A stretch of DNA of 5,430 nucleotides from Candidatus Omnitrophota bacterium. Its GTDB lineage: Bacteria; Omnitrophota; Gorgyraeia; Pluralincolimonadales; Pluralincolimonadaceae. Positions 5,169 to 5,430 of the stretch are shown here, in pieces. Within the stretch, counting starts at the first letter, position 1, and every line of letters starts with the position of its first letter. Under the pieces are notes generated by a model. That model did not search any database, had not been told where the DNA came from, and was given only the letters and a program-made list of their open reading frames with translations. Made by a program: the position numbers and the translations under genes. The stretch is taken from NCBI GenBank assembly GCA_020061685.1, contig JAGUXU010000125.1, positions 1-5,430 of the forward strand. Direction: 5' to 3'.

Positions 5169-5430
5169 ATGTTCACAGGCCATACCGTAAAAGATGTTTT
5201 ACGCGACGCTGAAGAGAGGATGAAGAAGAGCGTCGAGGTGCTCTCGCACGAGTTCGGTACTGTGCGCACCGGACGCGCCTCTCCGTCACTGGTGGATTCC
5301 ATAAAGGTAGATTATTACGGGACGCCCACACCGCTTAAGTCTTTGGCGGCCATATCGGTGCCGGATGCCAAACTCCTGGTCATCCAGCCGTGGGACGCTT
5401 CGGCCGCGGGCGAGATAGAGAAGGCCATAC
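5169..5430 (+). CDS. frr: Ribosome recycling factor, N-terminal part (runs off right edge)
   Basis: Eighty-seven codons are visible, roughly the first half of a protein usually about 185 residues long. With EF-G, it splits post-termination ribosomes. The N-terminal helix of domain I includes DAEERMKKSVEVL (residues 13-25). The diagnostic RTGRASP (33-39) contains the family's conserved arginines. YYGTPTPL (49-56) and VIQPWD (71-76) belong to the beta-rich domain II. The start ATG at 5169 is preceded by GGGAGG (5153-5158) at a distance of 10 bases. It gives about 6 more residues before the first helix than a minimal start would, which is within the normal range. It follows pyrH by 18 bases and completes the rpsB-tsf-pyrH-frr order. 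Confidence 0.97.
   Translation, partial: MFTGHTVKDVLRDAEERMKKSVEVLSHEFGTVRTGRASPSLVDSIKVDYYGTPTPLKSLAAISVPDAKLLVIQPWDASAAGEIEKAI

Overview
The window is ordinary-looking bacterial chromosome, densely coded, with no mobile element, CRISPR array or RNA gene that I can see. It joins two housekeeping blocks: a lipid A (outer-membrane) block on the left and the conserved translation block rpsB-tsf-pyrH-frr on the right. The lipid A genes imply a diderm (LPS-making) bacterium. Codon use is mixed: GC-rich overall, but with very frequent ATA for Ile and AGG for Arg. Together with the gene order and a short EF-Ts, this reminds me of uncultivated lineages such as Candidatus Omnitrophota. That placement is an impression (about 50% sure), not a demonstrated assignment.

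Layout. On the minus strand, a Gfo/Idh/MocA-family NAD-dependent sugar dehydrogenase (990 to 58) is followed by the first 21 codons of lpxB (65 to beyond the left edge), with an 8-base overlap. On the plus strand, starting 110 bases away and divergent, is an MsbA-like ABC lipid flippase (1101-2942). A 99-base gap (2943-3041) carries a strong sigma-70-type promoter with an extended -10, then rpsB (TTG start, 3042-3905), tsf (3907-4419), pyrH (4425-5150) and the 5' part of frr (5169 to the right edge). The gaps between these four genes are 1, 5 and 18 bases, so they form an operon.

How the genes work together. The dehydrogenase and LpxB probably act in lipid A precursor synthesis, and the divergent ABC protein probably flips the finished lipid across the inner membrane. 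The 110-base divergent region is therefore a shared control point for synthesis and export. The right block encodes ribosomal protein S2, the EF-Tu exchange factor, UMP kinase and ribosome recycling factor.

Most interesting points. (1) Both divergent genes have a plausible -35/N17/-10 promoter whose -10 ends exactly 9 bases before the start codon, and neither has a usable Shine-Dalgarno site, which suggests leaderless mRNAs. The translation operon just downstream has textbook Shine-Dalgarno sites. (2) The dehydrogenase coupled to lpxB is a candidate GnnA, which would mean a 2,3-diamino-sugar lipid A. (3) EF-Ts is only 170 residues and seems to lack an internal linker segment. I found no clearly novel multi-gene system.
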